The notes: generated from the letters alone by a model not told the origin. Counted from the first letter of the stretch, positions 1 to 9,308 are shown. The stretch: DNA of 64,000 bases from Alphaproteobacteria bacterium (GCA_016869765.1 VGES01000003.1:1-64000); one strand, 5' to 3'. Program-made: numbers and translations.

Positions 1-127
1 CGATGCCCGAACCCCCGAGGCGACCTGGCGAGGCATCGGTCAACTCCTCGAGGCCTTCTCCCCTCAAGAGTGCGCCAACTACCTCACCAACGCCGGATAT
101 GCTTCAACCTAAGAGAATCGCGCTCTA
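1..127 (+). mobile_element. Right end of an IS630-family insertion sequence (rest lies left of the window)
   Basis: The window opens inside a transposase tail of IS630 type. A short non-coding tail follows the stop and ends in GCTCTA at about 122-127. IS630 elements insert at TA dinucleotides, and a TA stands at 126-127, so I place the probable right boundary there. The left half and the other inverted repeat are outside the window, so the boundary is an inference. The element abuts the 3' end of the convergent PCu(A)C gene, whose stop codon uses these same bases. Confidence 0.6.
2..112 (+). CDS. IS630-family transposase, C-terminal fragment
   Basis: Only the last 36 codons and the TAA stop are inside the window. 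They read as a helical tail ending in ECANYLTNAGYAST, the very characteristic C-terminus of IS630/Tc1-mariner type transposases (usual form CANYFxNAGY). The DDE catalytic domain must lie upstream, so nothing can be said about whether the enzyme is intact. The family moves DNA by a cut-and-paste mechanism at TA targets. The fragment is convergent with the copper chaperone gene that follows, with only 12 bases between the two stop codons. Confidence 0.8.
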   Translation, partial: DARTPEATWRGIGQLLEAFSPQECANYLTNAGYAST

Positions 128-556
128 ACGGACGGCCACCAGCACCTCGATCGAATCGCCCGGGCCGAACGTCAACGTCAACGGGAAGGTGTCCCCCGAT
201 TTGAGCGGCGCTGCCAAACCCATCAGCATGATGTGGGCGCCTCCGGGCTTGAGTTCACCGGTGGCCCCCCGTGCGACGGCGATTCCCGGCTGCCGCTCCA
301 TGCGCGCGACATCGCCCGCCATCCGGGTCGTGTGCAGTTCGATGCGCGGCGCCCGTGGGGACGTGGCGCCGGTCAGGCGGACATCGCCGGCCGATTCGTT
401 TCGCATCGTGAGATAGACCGCGCCCGTGCGCGCCCGTGGCGGCGTCGCCCGCGCCCAGACGTCGAGAATGACGACGCCGTTGTGTCGCCACTCCTGTGCG
501 GCGGCGGGCGGTGGCGCGGATATCCCAAGAAGAACGAGCAGCAGCAACCAGCGCAT
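125..556 (-). CDS. Periplasmic PCu(A)C copper chaperone (DUF461)
   Basis: The 143-residue protein starts with a signal peptide (MRW, a leucine run, then AAAQ around residue 21). It carries the copper-binding pattern of the PCu(A)C family: ELHTTRM, then a second methionine in the ARMER stretch, then GGAHIMLMGL. This His/Met set binds Cu(I) in the periplasm and delivers it to cytochrome c oxidase assembly. The ATG at 556 puts the signal peptide at the N-terminus; upstream extensions have no family match. The TAG stop at 125-127 overlaps the presumed IS630 boundary, so the last residues may have been changed by the insertion, although the fold looks complete. No copper transport gene lies beside it. 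Confidence 0.85.
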   Translation of the reverse strand: MRWLLLLVLLGISAPPPAAAQEWRHNGVVILDVWARATPPRARTGAVYLTMRNESAGDVRLTGATSPRAPRIELHTTRMAGDVARMERQPGIAVARGATGELKPGGAHIMLMGLAAPLKSGDTFPLTLTFGPGDSIEVLVAVR

Positions 557-608
557 GGCGCAATAGTAGTCTGGTGGTTCGCGGGCACCATGGTCGCTAT
601 TGCCGCAA

Positions 609-1478
609 TCACAGGGCCGCTTGGCGCGGATCGTGATCGTGCTGGTATTGCACCGCGCGATTGCGGGAATCCACGGCGTAGCAATACACGCAGCCATGCG
701 GGCAAGTGTCGTAGCGCCCGATATCGCGCGACTCGGCACAGCGACAACCCGGTCGGTTGCCCTTCTCCCGGGCCTCGATCGCGCGGCCAGCGACCAACGA
801 CAACCGCTGCGAATCGATGCAGCGGGCGGCGGGAAGGTGCTCGGTCACGAGCAGCGGCTGCGTGCAAAGCGTCAGCCGCATCCCGTGTGCGGCCACGTCA
901 CCGGCCATCTCTTCGAGCATGGCGCGTTTCTCATCGGGCACCGGATCGCGCCACACGATGCCGTCGGTTCGGGCGAGCGTCGCGAGGTGTCGCGCCGTCT
1001 TGCGATAGGGCTCGACGAACGACACCACGACCTCGTTCACCGAGCCAGCGAGCGCCGCGGCGAGGATCGTCACGGTCTCGCGATGCCATTGGCGTGGGGT
1101 GACCGTGGTCAGCACGATCGGGTCGTAGCGCCAGACGACGGCGTCCGGTCCATAGCGCCGCGCCAATTCACGGATTGCAGCAATGCCGTGGTCCCGGGCC
1201 GGCACCGAACGGTCGAGGGCGCGGGAATACCCGGTCAGGGTGTACTGAACGACAAAGGGCACCGCTTGATCCGCGAGTCCGGCCAGGACCGGAAAAAACG
1301 GGCGGGCATTCCGCGTCCAGAACACCAGGCCGCGGACCACCTCAGGCCCGAGCGCCACGGTGCTCGGCGGACCACCGTAGGGGCTCCGAACCTGGCAAGA
1401 CCCCGCGGTCCAGCGCCGGGCAAACCAATCCCCGTAGAAGGCCGGAATGTCCGTTCGGTAGGACGCGGAGACGATCAT
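609..1478 (-). CDS. DUF1848 family protein, probable Fe-S enzyme of unknown function
   Basis: The 289-residue protein begins MIVSASYRTDIPAFYG and contains VFWTRN and QYTLTGY, all typical of DUF1848. Its C-terminal part has clustered cysteines (C245, C247, C259, C263, C266 in GCRC and DTCPHGCVYCYA). The CxxxCxxC spacing recalls the radical-SAM signature, but it sits at the C-terminal end of the protein. The family is annotated as a domain of unknown function; a metal or Fe-S cluster is an inference from the cysteines. The gene is divergent from dnaK, and the two start codons are 164 bases apart. No substrate can be assigned. Confidence 0.8.
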   Translation of the reverse strand: MIVSASYRTDIPAFYGDWFARRWTAGSCQVRSPYGGPPSTVALGPEVVRGLVFWTRNARPFFPVLAGLADQAVPFVVQYTLTGYSRALDRSVPARDHGIAAIRELARRYGPDAVVWRYDPIVLTTVTPRQWHRETVTILAAALAGSVNEVVVSFVEPYRKTARHLATLARTDGIVWRDPVPDEKRAMLEEMAGDVAAHGMRLTLCTQPLLVTEHLPAARCIDSQRLSLVAGRAIEAREKGNRPGCRCAESRDIGRYDTCPHGCVYCYAVDSRNRAVQYQHDHDPRQAAL

Positions 1479-1518
1479 CGCAAGGGACCAATTGGCGCAA
1501 GATTCGAGGGCCGGCCGC

Positions 1519-1549
1519 CTTGTAGGCCCGCCGCCCTCCGCCTATATAA
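1519..1549 (+). promoter_or_regulatory. Heat-shock (sigma-32 type) promoter of dnaK
   Basis: CTTG at 1519-1522 is followed, after an 18-base GC-rich spacer, by CCTATATAA at 1541-1549. This matches the alphaproteobacterial RpoH consensus (CTTG, 17-18 bases, CYTATNT). It lies 94 bases upstream of the dnaK start codon in the DUF1848-dnaK divergent gap. I saw no CIRCE-type inverted repeat, so control by HrcA is not indicated here. Confidence 0.7.
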
Positions 1550-1642
1550 CCGCTCGCCGCATATGGTTGTTGGCACATAAGGGGATCCCCTGGGCTGCCT
1601 GCGCGGGGCCCGACGATGGATCCGCCGCAAAGGAGAGCAGTA

Positions 1643-3589
1643 ATGGCCAGAGTCATCGGTATCGACCTCGGAACGACGAATTCGTGCGTCGCGATCATGG
1701 AGGGCAAAGCCCCCAAGGTGATCGAGAACGCCGAAGGCATGCGCACCACGCCCTCGATGGTCGCCTTCAGCGAGGACGGCGAGCGACTGGTCGGCCAGGC
1801 CGCGAAGCGTCAGGCGGTCACCAACCCGGAAGCGACCCTGTTCGCGATCAAGCGCCTCATTGGGCGGACCTACGACGACCCGATGACCCAGAAGGACAAG
1901 GGCCTCGTCCCCTATCAGATCGTCAAGGCCGATAACGGCGACGCCTGGGTCGACGTCCGCGGCCAGAAGCACAGCCCGAGCCAGATTTCGGCCTTCATTC
2001 TGATAAAGATGAAGGAAACCGCCGAGGCCTTCCTCGGTGAGAAAGTGACCCAAGCGGTCATCACCGTTCCGGCCTACTTCAACGACGCCCAGCGCCAAGC
2101 GACCAAGGACGCGGGCCGCATCGCGGGCCTCGAGGTTCTGCGCATCATCAACGAGCCGACGGCCGCCGCGCTCGCCTACGGGCTCGACAAGCAGGAGGGC
2201 AAGACCATCGCCGTCTATGACTTGGGTGGCGGCACGTTCGACGTGTCGATCCTCGAGATCGGCGACGGGGTGTTCGAGGTGAAGTCGACGAACGGTGACA
2301 CGTTCCTCGGCGGCGAAGACTTCGATATTCGCCTGATGAACTACCTGGCCGACGAGTTCAAGAAAGAGACCGGCGGCATCGACCTGCGCAAGGATCGTTT
2401 GGCCCTGCAGCGCCTCAAGGAGGCCGCGGAAAAGGCCAAGATCGAGCTGTCGAGCGCGATGCAGACGGAGGTGAACCTCCCGTTCATCACCGCCGACGCC
2501 TCGGGTCCCAAGCACCTGACGATGAAGATCACCCGCGCCAAGCTCGAAGCGCTGGTCGACGACCTCATCCAGAAGACGATCGAGCCGTGCAAGAAGGCGC
2601 TCAAGGACGCGTCCCTCACCGCCGGCGAGATCGACGAGGTCGTGTTGGTCGGCGGCATGACCCGCATGCCGAAGGTGGTCGAGACCGTCAAGACGCTGTT
2701 CGGGCGCGAGCCGCATAAGGGCGTCAACCCCGACGAGGTGGTGGCGATCGGCGCGGCGATCCAGGCCGGCGTGCTCAAGGGCGAGGTCAAAGACGTCCTC
2801 TTGCTCGACGTGACGCCGCTGTCGCTCGGGATCGAGACGCTGGGCGGCGTGTTCACCAAGCTGATCGATCGCAACACGACGATCCCGACACGCAAGAGCC
2901 AGGTGTTCTCGACCGCCGAGGACAGTCAGTCGGCCGTGACCATCCGCGTGCAGCAGGGCGAGCGCGAAATGGCGTCCGACAACAAATTGTTGGGCCAGTT
3001 CGACCTCGTCGGCTTGCCGCCGGCACCACGCGGCGTGCCGCAGATCGAAGTCACGTTCGACATCGACGCCAACGGCATCGTCCAGGTCTCGGCCAAGGAC
3101 AAGGGCACGGGCAAGGAGCAGCAGATCCGAATCCAAGCCTCGGGCGGCCTGTCGGAGGCCGAGATCCAACGCATGGTGAAGGACGCCGAGGCGCACGCCT
3201 CGGAGGACAAGGCCCGGCGCGAACTGGTCGAGGCCCGCAACCAGGCCGATGCGGCGGTCCACCAGACCGAGCGCAACTTGGCCGAGGCCGGAGAGAAGAT
3301 CGGTGCCAGCGACAAGCAGGCGATCGAAGCCGCCATCGCCGAACTCAAGGGCGTCAAGGACGGCGATAACCTGGCCGAGATCAAGTCGAAGACCGAAACG
3401 CTGATGCGTCACGCGATGAAGCTCGGGGAAGCCATGTACAAGTCGCAAGCCGAGCAAGCAGCTGGCGGCACCGGACCGGGCGCGGGCCCCGCTGGCGGCG
3501 ATGCGGGTGGCGAAAAGAAGGACGACGGCGTCGTCGACGCCGATTTCGAGGAAGTTCCGGACGACAAGAAGAAGGGAAGCGCGTCCTAA
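1643..3589 (+). CDS. dnaK: Hsp70 chaperone DnaK
   Basis: The 648-residue cytoplasmic ATP-dependent chaperone binds unfolded peptides with DnaJ and GrpE. The ATPase domain starts with [11 protein letters not shown] (residues 6-16), followed by the phosphate motif [14 protein letters not shown] and [11 protein letters not shown]. The peptide-binding domain follows from about residue 390, then the helical lid and the acidic DADFEEV tail typical of alphaproteobacteria. The ATG at 1643 is preceded by AGGAGAG at 1631-1637; an in-frame start upstream would add nine unrelated residues. dnaJ follows 98 bases later. The upstream promoter fits heat-shock control. Length and motifs show an intact gene. 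Confidence 0.98.
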   Translation: MARVIGIDLGTTNSCVAIMEGKAPKVIENAEGMRTTPSMVAFSEDGERLVGQAAKRQAVTNPEATLFAIKRLIGRTYDDPMTQKDKGLVPYQIVKADNGDAWVDVRGQKHSPSQISAFILIKMKETAEAFLGEKVTQAVITVPAYFNDAQRQATKDAGRIAGLEVLRIINEPTAAALAYGLDKQEGKTIAVYDLGGGTFDVSILEIGDGVFEVKSTNGDTFLGGEDFDIRLMNYLADEFKKETGGIDLRKDRLALQRLKEAAEKAKIELSSAMQTEVNLPFITADASGPKHLTMKITRAKLEALVDDLIQKTIEPCKKALKDASLTAGEIDEVVLVGGMTRMPKVVETVKTLFGREPHKGVNPDEVVAIGAAIQAGVLKGEVKDVLLLDVTPLSLGIETLGGVFTKLIDRNTTIPTRKSQVFSTAEDSQSAVTIRVQQGEREMASDNKLLGQFDLVGLPPAPRGVPQIEVTFDIDANGIVQVSAKDKGTGKEQQIRIQASGGLSEAEIQRMVKDAEAHASEDKARRELVEARNQADAAVHQTERNLAEAGEKIGASDKQAIEAAIAELKGVKDGDNLAEIKSKTETLMRHAMKLGEAMYKSQAEQAAGGTGPGAGPAGGDAGGEKKDDGVVDADFEEVPDDKKKGSAS

Positions 3590-3617
3590 AGGACGAGCGG
3601 CGCAGATTGGGGGATCG

Positions 3618-3653
3618 GGCCGCCCTCGCCGCAACATGCGGCCGGGGGCGGCC
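3618..3653 (+). other. Strong hairpin in the dnaK-dnaJ intergenic region
   Basis: Two GC-rich arms, about 15 and 16 bases long, flank the loop AACAT and pair almost perfectly (arms at 3618-3632 and 3638-3653). No run of T follows on the plus strand, so it is not a standard intrinsic terminator. It could protect the dnaK transcript 3' end or reduce read-through into dnaJ. The function is inferred from structure and position only. Confidence 0.6.
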
Positions 3654-3687
3654 TATCCGCAGCGCTAGGTAAGGGGCGCGCCGGATC

Positions 3688-4812
3688 ATGGCGAAGGACT
3701 TTTACGAACTGCTGGGCGTCGGCCGCGAAGCCGACGAGGCCACCATCAAGAAGGCCTACCGCAAGCTCGCCATGCAGTACCACCCGGATCGCAACCCGGG
3801 GGACAAAGCGGCCGAAGAGAGGTTCAAAGAGCTGTCCGAAGCCTACGACGTGCTGCGCGACGAAGAAAAACGCGCGGCCTACGACCGCTTCGGCCACGCC
3901 GCGTTCACCCAGGGCGGCATGGGCGCTCGGCCAGGAGCGCAGGACTTCGCCGCGTCGTTCTCGGATATTTTCGACGACCTGTTCGGCGAGTTCATGGGTG
4001 GTGGACGACAGCGGTCGTCGACCCGCGGCGCCGACCTTCGCTACAACCTCGAGATCGCGCTCGAGGACGCGTTCCACGGCAAGAAAACGACGATCCGGGT
4101 GCCGAGTTCGGTGGCCTGCGACACCTGCCACGGCACGGGTGCCGACGGCGATTCGAAACCGACCGCCTGCCGCACCTGTGCCGGACGCGGCAAGGTGCGC
4201 ATGCAGCAGGGTTTTTTCACGATCGAGCGAACGTGTCCGTCCTGCCACGGCGCTGGTCAGGTCATCGAGCATCCGTGCCGGAGCTGCGGCGGCTCCGGAC
4301 GAGTCCGCCGCGACCGCAATCTTTCGGTCAACATTCCGCCCGGAGTCGAGGACGGAACGCGCATTCGGCTGGCGGGCGAGGGCGAGGCGGGCCTGAGAAC
4401 CGGACCGGCCGGCGATCTCTATATCTTCCTTTCGGTAAGCCAGCACCGGCTGTTCCAGCGCTCTGGCCTCGACCTGTTGTGTCGGGTGCCCATTCCGATG
4501 GTCACGGCCGCGCTGGGGGGCGACATCGAAGTCCCCTCGATCGACGGCTCACGTTCGAAGATTTCAATCCCTTCTGGCTTACAGACCGGCAAGCAATTCC
4601 GCGTCCGCGGCAAGGGGATGCCGCAGCTGCGTGGCCAGAGTCGCGGCGATCTCTATGTCGAGTTTTTGGTCGAGACGCCGGTCAACCTGACCAAGCGCCA
4701 GCGCGAGCTTCTCGAAGAGTTCAACGGCGCCGGCGGCAGCAAGTCGCATAGCCCGGAGTCGGAGGGCTTCTTCGCCAAGGTCAAGGAACTCTGGGACGAC
4801 TTGAGGGACTGA
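3688..4812 (+). CDS. dnaJ: Hsp40 co-chaperone DnaJ
   Basis: This 374-residue type I J-protein delivers clients to DnaK and stimulates its ATPase. The J domain has HPD at residues 32-34. A Gly/Phe-rich linker follows at about 75-105, then four CxxCxGxG zinc repeats with cysteines at 144/147, 161/164, 183/186 and 197/200, and the C-terminal substrate-binding domains. All eight zinc ligands are present. It lies just downstream of dnaK, the usual operon order, and ends just before a large palindrome. The ATG at 3688 gives the canonical [11 protein letters not shown] start. Confidence 0.98.
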   Translation: MAKDFYELLGVGREADEATIKKAYRKLAMQYHPDRNPGDKAAEERFKELSEAYDVLRDEEKRAAYDRFGHAAFTQGGMGARPGAQDFAASFSDIFDDLFGEFMGGGRQRSSTRGADLRYNLEIALEDAFHGKKTTIRVPSSVACDTCHGTGADGDSKPTACRTCAGRGKVRMQQGFFTIERTCPSCHGAGQVIEHPCRSCGGSGRVRRDRNLSVNIPPGVEDGTRIRLAGEGEAGLRTGPAGDLYIFLSVSQHRLFQRSGLDLLCRVPIPMVTAALGGDIEVPSIDGSRSKISIPSGLQTGKQFRVRGKGMPQLRGQSRGDLYVEFLVETPVNLTKRQRELLEEFNGAGGSKSHSPESEGFFAKVKELWDDLRD

Positions 4813-4820
4813 GTCCTCAC

Positions 4821-4858
4821 CCGACCCTCTCCCGCGAAGCGGAGCGGGAGAGGGTCGG
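4821..4858. repeat. REP-like palindrome after dnaJ
   Basis: A perfect 15-base inverted repeat (4821-4835 and 4844-4858) with an 8-base loop lies between the convergent dnaJ and the first solute-binding protein gene. It is embedded in CCTCACCC...GAGGGGAGGG flanks. The CTCACCC/CCCTCTCCC wording is that of widely dispersed bacterial intergenic palindromes. A related element stands near 16.2 kb. It may act as a bidirectional terminator, but there is no clear T run. Confidence 0.65.
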
Positions 4859-4883
4859 AGCGAAGCGAGGGGAGGGAGGACGA

Positions 4884-6419
4884 CTACCCGTCGATCGTCA
4901 TTTCCTCGTAAACGACGACCCGGCTCCAGTTCTTGAAGCCTTTGATGCGCTTGGCCACCGCGGTGACGTCGGCTCCTTCGATCACGGGCAGGGCCAGGAC
5001 CTCCTCGTGCGCCCTTTTCATGAGTTCGCGCAGCAGCGCGCGGCGCTTGACGGGATCCATTTCACGATCCTGTGCCGCGATGAGCTGGTTGAGCTCCGGG
5101 ATGCACGTCATGCCGTGCGGCAGGTCGCAGCCGTAGACCGAGAAGGGGATCGCCGCGTCCATGACGGGTGAGTGGAACATGGCGAACGTCGACATGTCGC
5201 CCGCCCACTTCTGGCCGTTGAAGATCTGCGACCAAGTCGCGAACGGCATGACGCGCGTTTCGACCTTGATGCCGATCTTGCCGAGATCATCGCCGATGAT
5301 CTGCAGTGTTTCGCGACCACCCGCGATGCCGCCGCTCGATTCCATGATGAGGCTAAGCCCGTTGGGGTAGCCCGCCTCGGCAAGCAACTGTCGCGCGCGC
5401 GCCGGATCGTATGGATACGGTTTGACGTCGGGGTTGTAGCCGTTGATTGCGGGCGTCGCCGGTTGGCTCGCCGGCTTGGCCACGCCCTTGAAGAAGTCCT
5501 TGGTAAAGGCGTCGCGGTTGAACGCGAGATTGACGGCGAGCCGCACGCGCTTGTCTGCAAACGGCGGTTTGCCGCCCCACTTGTTGGCGAAATCCTTCGT
5601 GAACAACGCGATCGCCTCGACCAGCGGGCCGCCGGTGATCACCACGTCGTGGCCGGCCGCGCGCAGGTGCGGAATGTCGTCCGGAGTCATGTTGAAGGAC
5701 AGGTCCATCTGTCCGGACTCGATCGCCGCACGACGCCCGGCCTGTTCGGGAACTTCGACGATGCGGAGATTCTTGATCTTGGGCGGCCGCCAGCTCTTGG
5801 CGTAGGCGGTCGCGTTCATTTCCTGATCGGTCCAGCTCGTCACCTGCCAGGGCCCGGAGGTCACCGGCTTGGCGGCGAAATTCGCGGCGCCCATTTCGTT
5901 GAACGCCGTCATGTCCGAGATGTAGAACGCGGCGAACTTCGCGACGAGGAGCGGATCGGGTTGCGGCGTGACGAATTCGACCGTGTGCGAATCGACCGCC
6001 TTATAGCTCGTCAGCCTCATGTTGCGCATGATGCCGGCGGGCTTGCCGGCATCGCTGTGCAGGTATTCGAAAATCTTGACCACGTTGGCCGCATCGTTCT
6101 TGCGCCCCGAGGTGAACTCGGCGTCCTTGCGGAAGGTCACGCGCCACGTCGTCGGATTGACGAGCTCCCACTTCTCCGCGGCAAACGGCAGAATCTCGGC
6201 CTTGTCGTTGATGCGCACGAAGGAATCGAAGACGCCTTCCCACCAGTACATGCTGGGCCAGATGTACTGGATCGCATAGGTGTTGCCGCGCGGCGGTGCC
6301 TTCGAATACATGGCCACACGCAGCGTGTCGCGAGCGTCCTGTGCCTCGGCTCCCGTGGCGCCGAACGCGAGCGCGCCAACGGCGGCGCTCAGCATCAAAT
6401 TCCGTACATAGGCACTCAT
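4884..6419 (-). CDS. ABC transporter family-5 solute-binding protein (SBP 1)
   Basis: The 511-residue exported protein has a signal peptide ending near AEA-Q (residue 27) and a full-length SBP_bac_5 domain, the family that binds peptides, opines, nickel and other solutes in the periplasm. Family features include DTLRVAMYSKAPPRGN, the WRVTFRKDAEF stretch, and PYPYDPARARQLLAEAGYPNG near residue 345. The ATG at 6419 is preceded by GGGGAG. It is the last gene of a leftward group with two PrpD-like genes and SBP 2 upstream. No permease or ATPase gene is nearby, so it is an orphan binding protein. The substrate is unknown. It is clearly paralogous to the proteins at 9350 and 16259. Confidence 0.9.
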   Translation of the reverse strand: MSAYVRNLMLSAAVGALAFGATGAEAQDARDTLRVAMYSKAPPRGNTYAIQYIWPSMYWWEGVFDSFVRINDKAEILPFAAEKWELVNPTTWRVTFRKDAEFTSGRKNDAANVVKIFEYLHSDAGKPAGIMRNMRLTSYKAVDSHTVEFVTPQPDPLLVAKFAAFYISDMTAFNEMGAANFAAKPVTSGPWQVTSWTDQEMNATAYAKSWRPPKIKNLRIVEVPEQAGRRAAIESGQMDLSFNMTPDDIPHLRAAGHDVVITGGPLVEAIALFTKDFANKWGGKPPFADKRVRLAVNLAFNRDAFTKDFFKGVAKPASQPATPAINGYNPDVKPYPYDPARARQLLAEAGYPNGLSLIMESSGGIAGGRETLQIIGDDLGKIGIKVETRVMPFATWSQIFNGQKWAGDMSTFAMFHSPVMDAAIPFSVYGCDLPHGMTCIPELNQLIAAQDREMDPVKRRALLRELMKRAHEEVLALPVIEGADVTAVAKRIKGFKNWSRVVVYEEMTIDG

Positions 6420-6481
6420 GGTTTCTCCCCGTGATTTTGCCGCCTCTAAGGGCGCGAGACTCTACCATGGCGTCGCTTTTC

Positions 6482-7903
6482 TCACATCGCCGCCGCCAAT
6501 GTGGAGATGTCCACGATGTCCTCGACCGAACGCGCCAGCGCCAACAGTGCCCGCGCCCGATCTCGCGGCAACACCGGCGCAGTGGCTTCGAGAAACTTTC
6601 CCTCGACCATAGATTCCGTTAGGTCCATCCCAGGGCTGCCGAACGTTTCTCGCATGGTGCAACGCTCGCTGTAGACCTGCCCATCGATCTCCACCTCGAC
6701 CGTGCCAGCGATGTCGAGCCAGTTGGCCCCGTGCTGGCCGCGGGCGGCAGCAAGCGAAACGCCGTCGGTTCCCCAATAGGCACGGGACGCCGCAGGATCC
6801 TCGATGATCTCGACCATCGCCGCCAATCGCCGGCTGAGTGGATCGGCCAAGCGCTCGGGCGTCACCCATTTTGGCCCGGCAGGAATCTTCTGCAGGATCA
6901 TCGCCGCCGCCCATTGCGTGGAGTAGATCGCCTCCCAGTAATTGTCCGGCGCCGGCTCAAAGAGCCAGCCTTGTCGCGCAGTGTACATGTTCGAAAGGTG
7001 GAGGCGAATCGCCGAAACGGCTGCCGCGTCGATGCGAAGCCTCCGGATCAGGTTATCGAGCGCCTGCAAGCCGCATTGGCAGTGGCGGCTCGAGACCCAG
7101 GGTTTGAGTTCCATCTCACCATCGATCCAGTGATACGGCGGAGGCTGGCTGAGCAGCACGTCGACGTCGTAGTCGCTCAGGTGCTGATCGATTTCGTCCA
7201 GCACGCTTTCGAAACCATGACCGACCAGAACGGCCGCCTGAACCCCGAGACGGGCGTTGAACAGCGGCGCCCCCAGGCCAGAAATCGAAGCGATCGGCGA
7301 TATCCGCTTCTTGCCGAACGGGGCGCTCGGTTGATGCGTCCGCGGCGGCAACTCCCAGGCAAGGCTCAGAGCGCGCGCCAGGGACGCGGCATCGAAGCCC
7401 TTCAAGCGGGCTGTAATGGCTGCTGCCGTGACACGGTGCTGGGTCGCGCTGGTCCGCGGCCAGCCCTTGAGGCGGCTGAAGTGGAAGCGCGCGCACAGCA
7501 GGTAGCCAAGGGCCGCGGCGGTGAGCACCTCAGCTCCGGAGGCGTGCTCCCGTTGGCCAACCGCGAGAGCCGTATGAACGCACAGCGGTCCGATATGGGT
7601 GCCCGGGCCGGTTTCCTCGAAGTCGGTCGCCCGACACATCTGGCTGTTGATCGCAGCGGCCAACTCGGCCGGAACGCTGACGCCGCTCCCGATCAGGCGC
7701 GCCTCCGGAGCGCCACCCAACGCCACGGCATAGTCGTGTAGCGGCTTTCCGACGAACGCAGCTCCCATGTACGCGATCCCGAGGTGATCGATGAACAGGC
7801 GCTTGATCGCGGCCAGCGCAGGTTCGGGAATGTCCTCGGCCGCGGTGTTCGCCATCTCCACCGCAAGCTGCTGGGTCACACTCTGCCGGGCCCCGCTCGC
7901 CAT
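6482..7903 (-). CDS. MmgE/PrpD family protein (paralogue A)
   Basis: The 473-residue protein belongs to the family of 2-methylcitrate dehydratase PrpD, cis-aconitate decarboxylase and related lyases, and it is probably cytoplasmic. It has the N-terminal helical region with FIDHLGIAYMGA, the central DFEETGPGTHIGPLCVHTALA segment and the C-terminal alpha/beta domain with ERLADPLSRR. It differs from paralogue B by an insertion of about 13 residues near residue 400 (SLAAARGQHGA). It starts only four bases after the stop of paralogue B, so the two are surely cotranscribed. Sharing an operon with solute-binding proteins suggests catabolism of an imported acid. The true substrate cannot be read from sequence, and methylcitrate is unlikely without prpB or prpC nearby. 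Confidence 0.85.
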   Translation of the reverse strand: MASGARQSVTQQLAVEMANTAAEDIPEPALAAIKRLFIDHLGIAYMGAAFVGKPLHDYAVALGGAPEARLIGSGVSVPAELAAAINSQMCRATDFEETGPGTHIGPLCVHTALAVGQREHASGAEVLTAAALGYLLCARFHFSRLKGWPRTSATQHRVTAAAITARLKGFDAASLARALSLAWELPPRTHQPSAPFGKKRISPIASISGLGAPLFNARLGVQAAVLVGHGFESVLDEIDQHLSDYDVDVLLSQPPPYHWIDGEMELKPWVSSRHCQCGLQALDNLIRRLRIDAAAVSAIRLHLSNMYTARQGWLFEPAPDNYWEAIYSTQWAAAMILQKIPAGPKWVTPERLADPLSRRLAAMVEIIEDPAASRAYWGTDGVSLAAARGQHGANWLDIAGTVEVEIDGQVYSERCTMRETFGSPGMDLTESMVEGKFLEATAPVLPRDRARALLALARSVEDIVDISTLAAAM

Positions 7904-7907
7904 GCCG

Positions 7908-9290
7908 CTACATCGCCGCAGCGATCTCGTTGACGTCGCGAATCTCTTCCAGGCGGCGCAAAAGGGCCAAGAGGCGCCGGGCGCGATCGGTCGGCAACGT
8001 CGTGGAGGTCGATTCGAGGAATTTCTGTTCGACCATCGCCTCGGTCATATCCATGCGCGGGCTGCCATAGGTCTCGCGCATGGTGCACCGCGCCCGGTGG
8101 ACCTTTCCGCCCACCGTGATCTCGGCCGTGCCGCGGATGTCGAGCCAGTTGACGCCCCAGTAGGCCTTGGAGGACTCGGGATCCTCGACGATCTCGACCA
8201 TGGCCGCGAGTTTTCGGGTGAGCGGATCGGCGAGGCGCGCCGGGGTAAACCACTTGGGGCCGGCGGGCACGTCCTGGAGAACCATGGCCGCCGCCCATTG
8301 GGTCGAATAGATCGCCTCCCAATAGTTGGCCGGCGCCGGCTCAAAGAGCCAGCCCTGCTGCGCCGTGTACATGTTCGAGAGATGCAGCCGGATCGCGGAG
8401 ACACGATGGGGATCGATCGCCTGTTCGCGCACGAGATTGGCGATCGCCTGCAGGCCACATTGAGAATGCCGGCTGGCGACCCAGGGCTTCAGTTCCATCT
8501 CGCCGTCGACATGATGGAACGGGATCGGATCCTCGACCAGGATCGTGCGGTCGTAAGCCTCGAGATGGTGATCGATCTCGTCGCCGACACTGACAAACCC
8601 ATGACCGACCATGGTCGCCGCCTGCACACCCATGCGCGCGCCCACGAGCGGCGCCGCGATGCCGGAGCCAAGCCCAAGCGAGGAGATGCGTTTGTGGATG
8701 AAGGCCGCACCACCGGCTTGGTGCGTGCGGGGAGGCAACTCCCAGGCAAGGCTCAGGACCTCGGCGGTTTTGGTCGCGTCGTAGCCGAGCAGTCGAGCGC
8801 TGATCGCCGCTGCCACGGTTCGGTGATGCACGATGCTAGTGCGCGGCCAGTCTTTGAGGCGGGCAAAATGGAACCGCGCGCACAATGCGTAACCGAGTGT
8901 AGCGGCGGCCAGCACCGCGCGCCCCGAGGCACCGACGCGTTGACCGACGGCGAGCGCGGTATGCACACACAGGGGCCCGACGTGGGTGCCGGGCCCCGTT
9001 TCTTCGAAGTCGGTGTTGCGGCAGGTCTGGCTGTTGATGCCGGCCGCAAGCTCGGCCGGCGCCCGGACGCCGTCACCGATGAGCACCGCCTCGCCCCGCC
9101 CACCCAGCTCTCGCGCATACGAGAAAAGCGCCCGGCCCGTGAATGCCGCCCCCATGTAGGTGATCCCGACATGATCGATGAGGAGCCGCTGCATGGCGGC
9201 AAGCGCGGCGGGCGGGATTGCCTCGATCCGCGTTTCGGCGATTTCGGCGGCAAGCCGCCGTGTCACCGACTGCGAAGGAGCGGCGCTCAT
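7908..9290 (-). CDS. MmgE/PrpD family protein (paralogue B)
   Basis: The 460-residue protein is closely related to paralogue A. It shares ARFHFARLKDWPRTS, SLAWELPPRTHQ, LHLSNMYTAQQGWLFEPAP and WAAAMVLQ. It lies between the SBP 2 gene, from which it is separated by a 12-bp hairpin, and paralogue A, which follows after four bases. The ATG at 9290 gives MSAAPSQSVTRRLAAEIA, matching the other paralogues. Family knowledge suggests a hydratase, dehydratase or isomerase on a small carboxylic acid. The close pair looks like a tandem duplication, and the products may form a hetero-oligomer; that is speculation. Confidence 0.85.
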   Translation of the reverse strand: MSAAPSQSVTRRLAAEIAETRIEAIPPAALAAMQRLLIDHVGITYMGAAFTGRALFSYARELGGRGEAVLIGDGVRAPAELAAGINSQTCRNTDFEETGPGTHVGPLCVHTALAVGQRVGASGRAVLAAATLGYALCARFHFARLKDWPRTSIVHHRTVAAAISARLLGYDATKTAEVLSLAWELPPRTHQAGGAAFIHKRISSLGLGSGIAAPLVGARMGVQAATMVGHGFVSVGDEIDHHLEAYDRTILVEDPIPFHHVDGEMELKPWVASRHSQCGLQAIANLVREQAIDPHRVSAIRLHLSNMYTAQQGWLFEPAPANYWEAIYSTQWAAAMVLQDVPAGPKWFTPARLADPLTRKLAAMVEIVEDPESSKAYWGVNWLDIRGTAEITVGGKVHRARCTMRETYGSPRMDMTEAMVEQKFLESTSTTLPTDRARRLLALLRRLEEIRDVNEIAAAM

Positions 9291-9308
9291 GAACCAGCCG
9301 TCCTATCG

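Noticed and set aside
1475-3637. Very long open frames antisense to dnaK (over 700 codons)
   Set aside because: They mirror dnaK codon structure in GC-rich DNA, have no start context and no recognisable protein motifs.
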